DNA of 64,000 bases. It comes from Heyndrickxia ginsengihumi (GTDB taxonomy: Bacteria > Bacillota > Bacilli > Bacillales > Bacillaceae_C). The stretch covers positions 62,001 through 126,000 of the forward strand of contig NZ_JAAIWK010000004.1 in assembly GCF_011008565.1 (NCBI RefSeq), written 5' to 3'. Below the pieces are notes generated by a model. That model made no database searches. It was given only the letters and a program-made list of their open reading frames with translations, and was not told the DNA's origin. The position numbers and the translations under genes are program-made. Of this stretch, positions 63,730 to 64,000 are shown one piece after another (positions within the stretch are counted from its first letter, which is position 1; the number at the start of each line of letters is the position of its first letter).

Positions 63730-64000
63730 TTGGCAAAGGTTCGTGTTGCAGATATTATACAAAAGTTTAATCTCGAATTAGTAAGTGGTGAGGAAGGGAT
63801 TCATCGTCCCATTACAACAAGTGATATTTCACGTCCTGGTTTAGAAATGACTGGCTTCTTTGACTACTATCCTGCAGATCGGATACAGTTGCTAGGAATG
63901 GCAGAGATTACATTCAGCCAACGTCTTACTTCCGAGGAACGTAAGCAACGGATGGAAAAACTATGCAGCGATATCACACCAGGAATTATTATATCGCGTG
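63730..64000 (+). CDS. hprK: HPr kinase/phosphorylase, 5' part only
   Basis: The first 90 residues of HprK, which phosphorylates HPr at Ser46 and so drives CcpA catabolite repression. The start is TTG 63730 with AGGAGG 9 bases upstream. The N-terminus [20 protein letters not shown] (residues 2-21) and [20 protein letters not shown] match the family. The window ends inside the N-terminal domain, before the P-loop. Order yvlD-hprK is that of B. subtilis. Confidence 0.96.
   Translation, partial: MAKVRVADIIQKFNLELVSGEEGIHRPITTSDISRPGLEMTGFFDYYPADRIQLLGMAEITFSQRLTSEERKQRMEKLCSDITPGIIISR

Overview
The window is a chromosomal segment of a low-GC, spore-forming, flagellated member of the Bacillaceae. 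Gene order follows the Bacillus subtilis comF-flagellin-secA-prfB-ftsEX-ctpB-minJ and csbA-uvrBA-yvl-hprK blocks. ComF, long HPF, CtpB, MinJ, CsbA, a glycerol-type wall teichoic acid set and four sigma-D promoters all point to this family. The exact genus cannot be fixed from the sequence. No rRNA, tRNA, CRISPR array or prophage is seen.

Layout. 1-5933: 3' end of comFC, then yvyF, flgM, flgN, flgK, flgL, fliW, csrA and hag. 5934-11561: an AT-rich accessory insert holding a large GT2-TPR-GT-B fusion glycosyltransferase, a decayed glycosyltransferase/glycerophosphotransferase and an SGNH-fold protein. This is probably a flagellin glycan locus. 11859-12170: a GFGRPF-repeat gene on the minus strand with a sporulation-type promoter. 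12334-15604: flaG, fliD, fliS, fliT. 15926-22158: hpf, a YwrD-like gamma-glutamyltransferase, secA, and prfB with its autoregulatory frameshift. 22404-27543: a YitT-family protein, cccB, an IS200-type remnant, ftsE, ftsX and an M23 endopeptidase. 28077-33277: cardiolipin synthase, then a SAM-I riboswitch leading metY-metX-hom. 33412-36256: ctpB and minJ. 36257-41168: intergenic repeats, an orphan Fur-type promoter, ferredoxin (minus), phoPR and IS1182-type debris. 41169-42566: hemY (minus). 42677-47946: PhoP box, then pstS-pstC-pstA-pstB-pstB-phoU. 48160-54316: an HD-domain nucleotidase, csbA, uvrB, uvrA. 54376-61715: tagA (minus), then tagD, tagB, tagF, tagG and a TagE-like glycosyltransferase. 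61857-64000: yvlB, yvlD and the start of hprK.

The genes form several working circuits. FlgM/sigma-D controls the late flagellar genes, and FliW/CsrA controls flagellin translation through a hairpin in the hag leader. PhoP/PhoR, the PhoP box and Pst-PhoU form the phosphate-starvation response. The teichoic acid genes, a possible PhoP-linked phosphate reserve, lie about 7 kb away. FtsEX sits next to a cell-wall hydrolase it may activate. A SAM riboswitch governs a three-gene methionine branch whose homoserine dehydrogenase lacks the regulatory ACT domain.

The intergenic DNA carries two families of dispersed palindromic repeats, called A and B here. They lie next to or inside broken transposase genes and are the main sign of genome plasticity. 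The most unusual regions are the hag-flaG insert and the Fur-type promoter that points at the ferredoxin gene in antisense.
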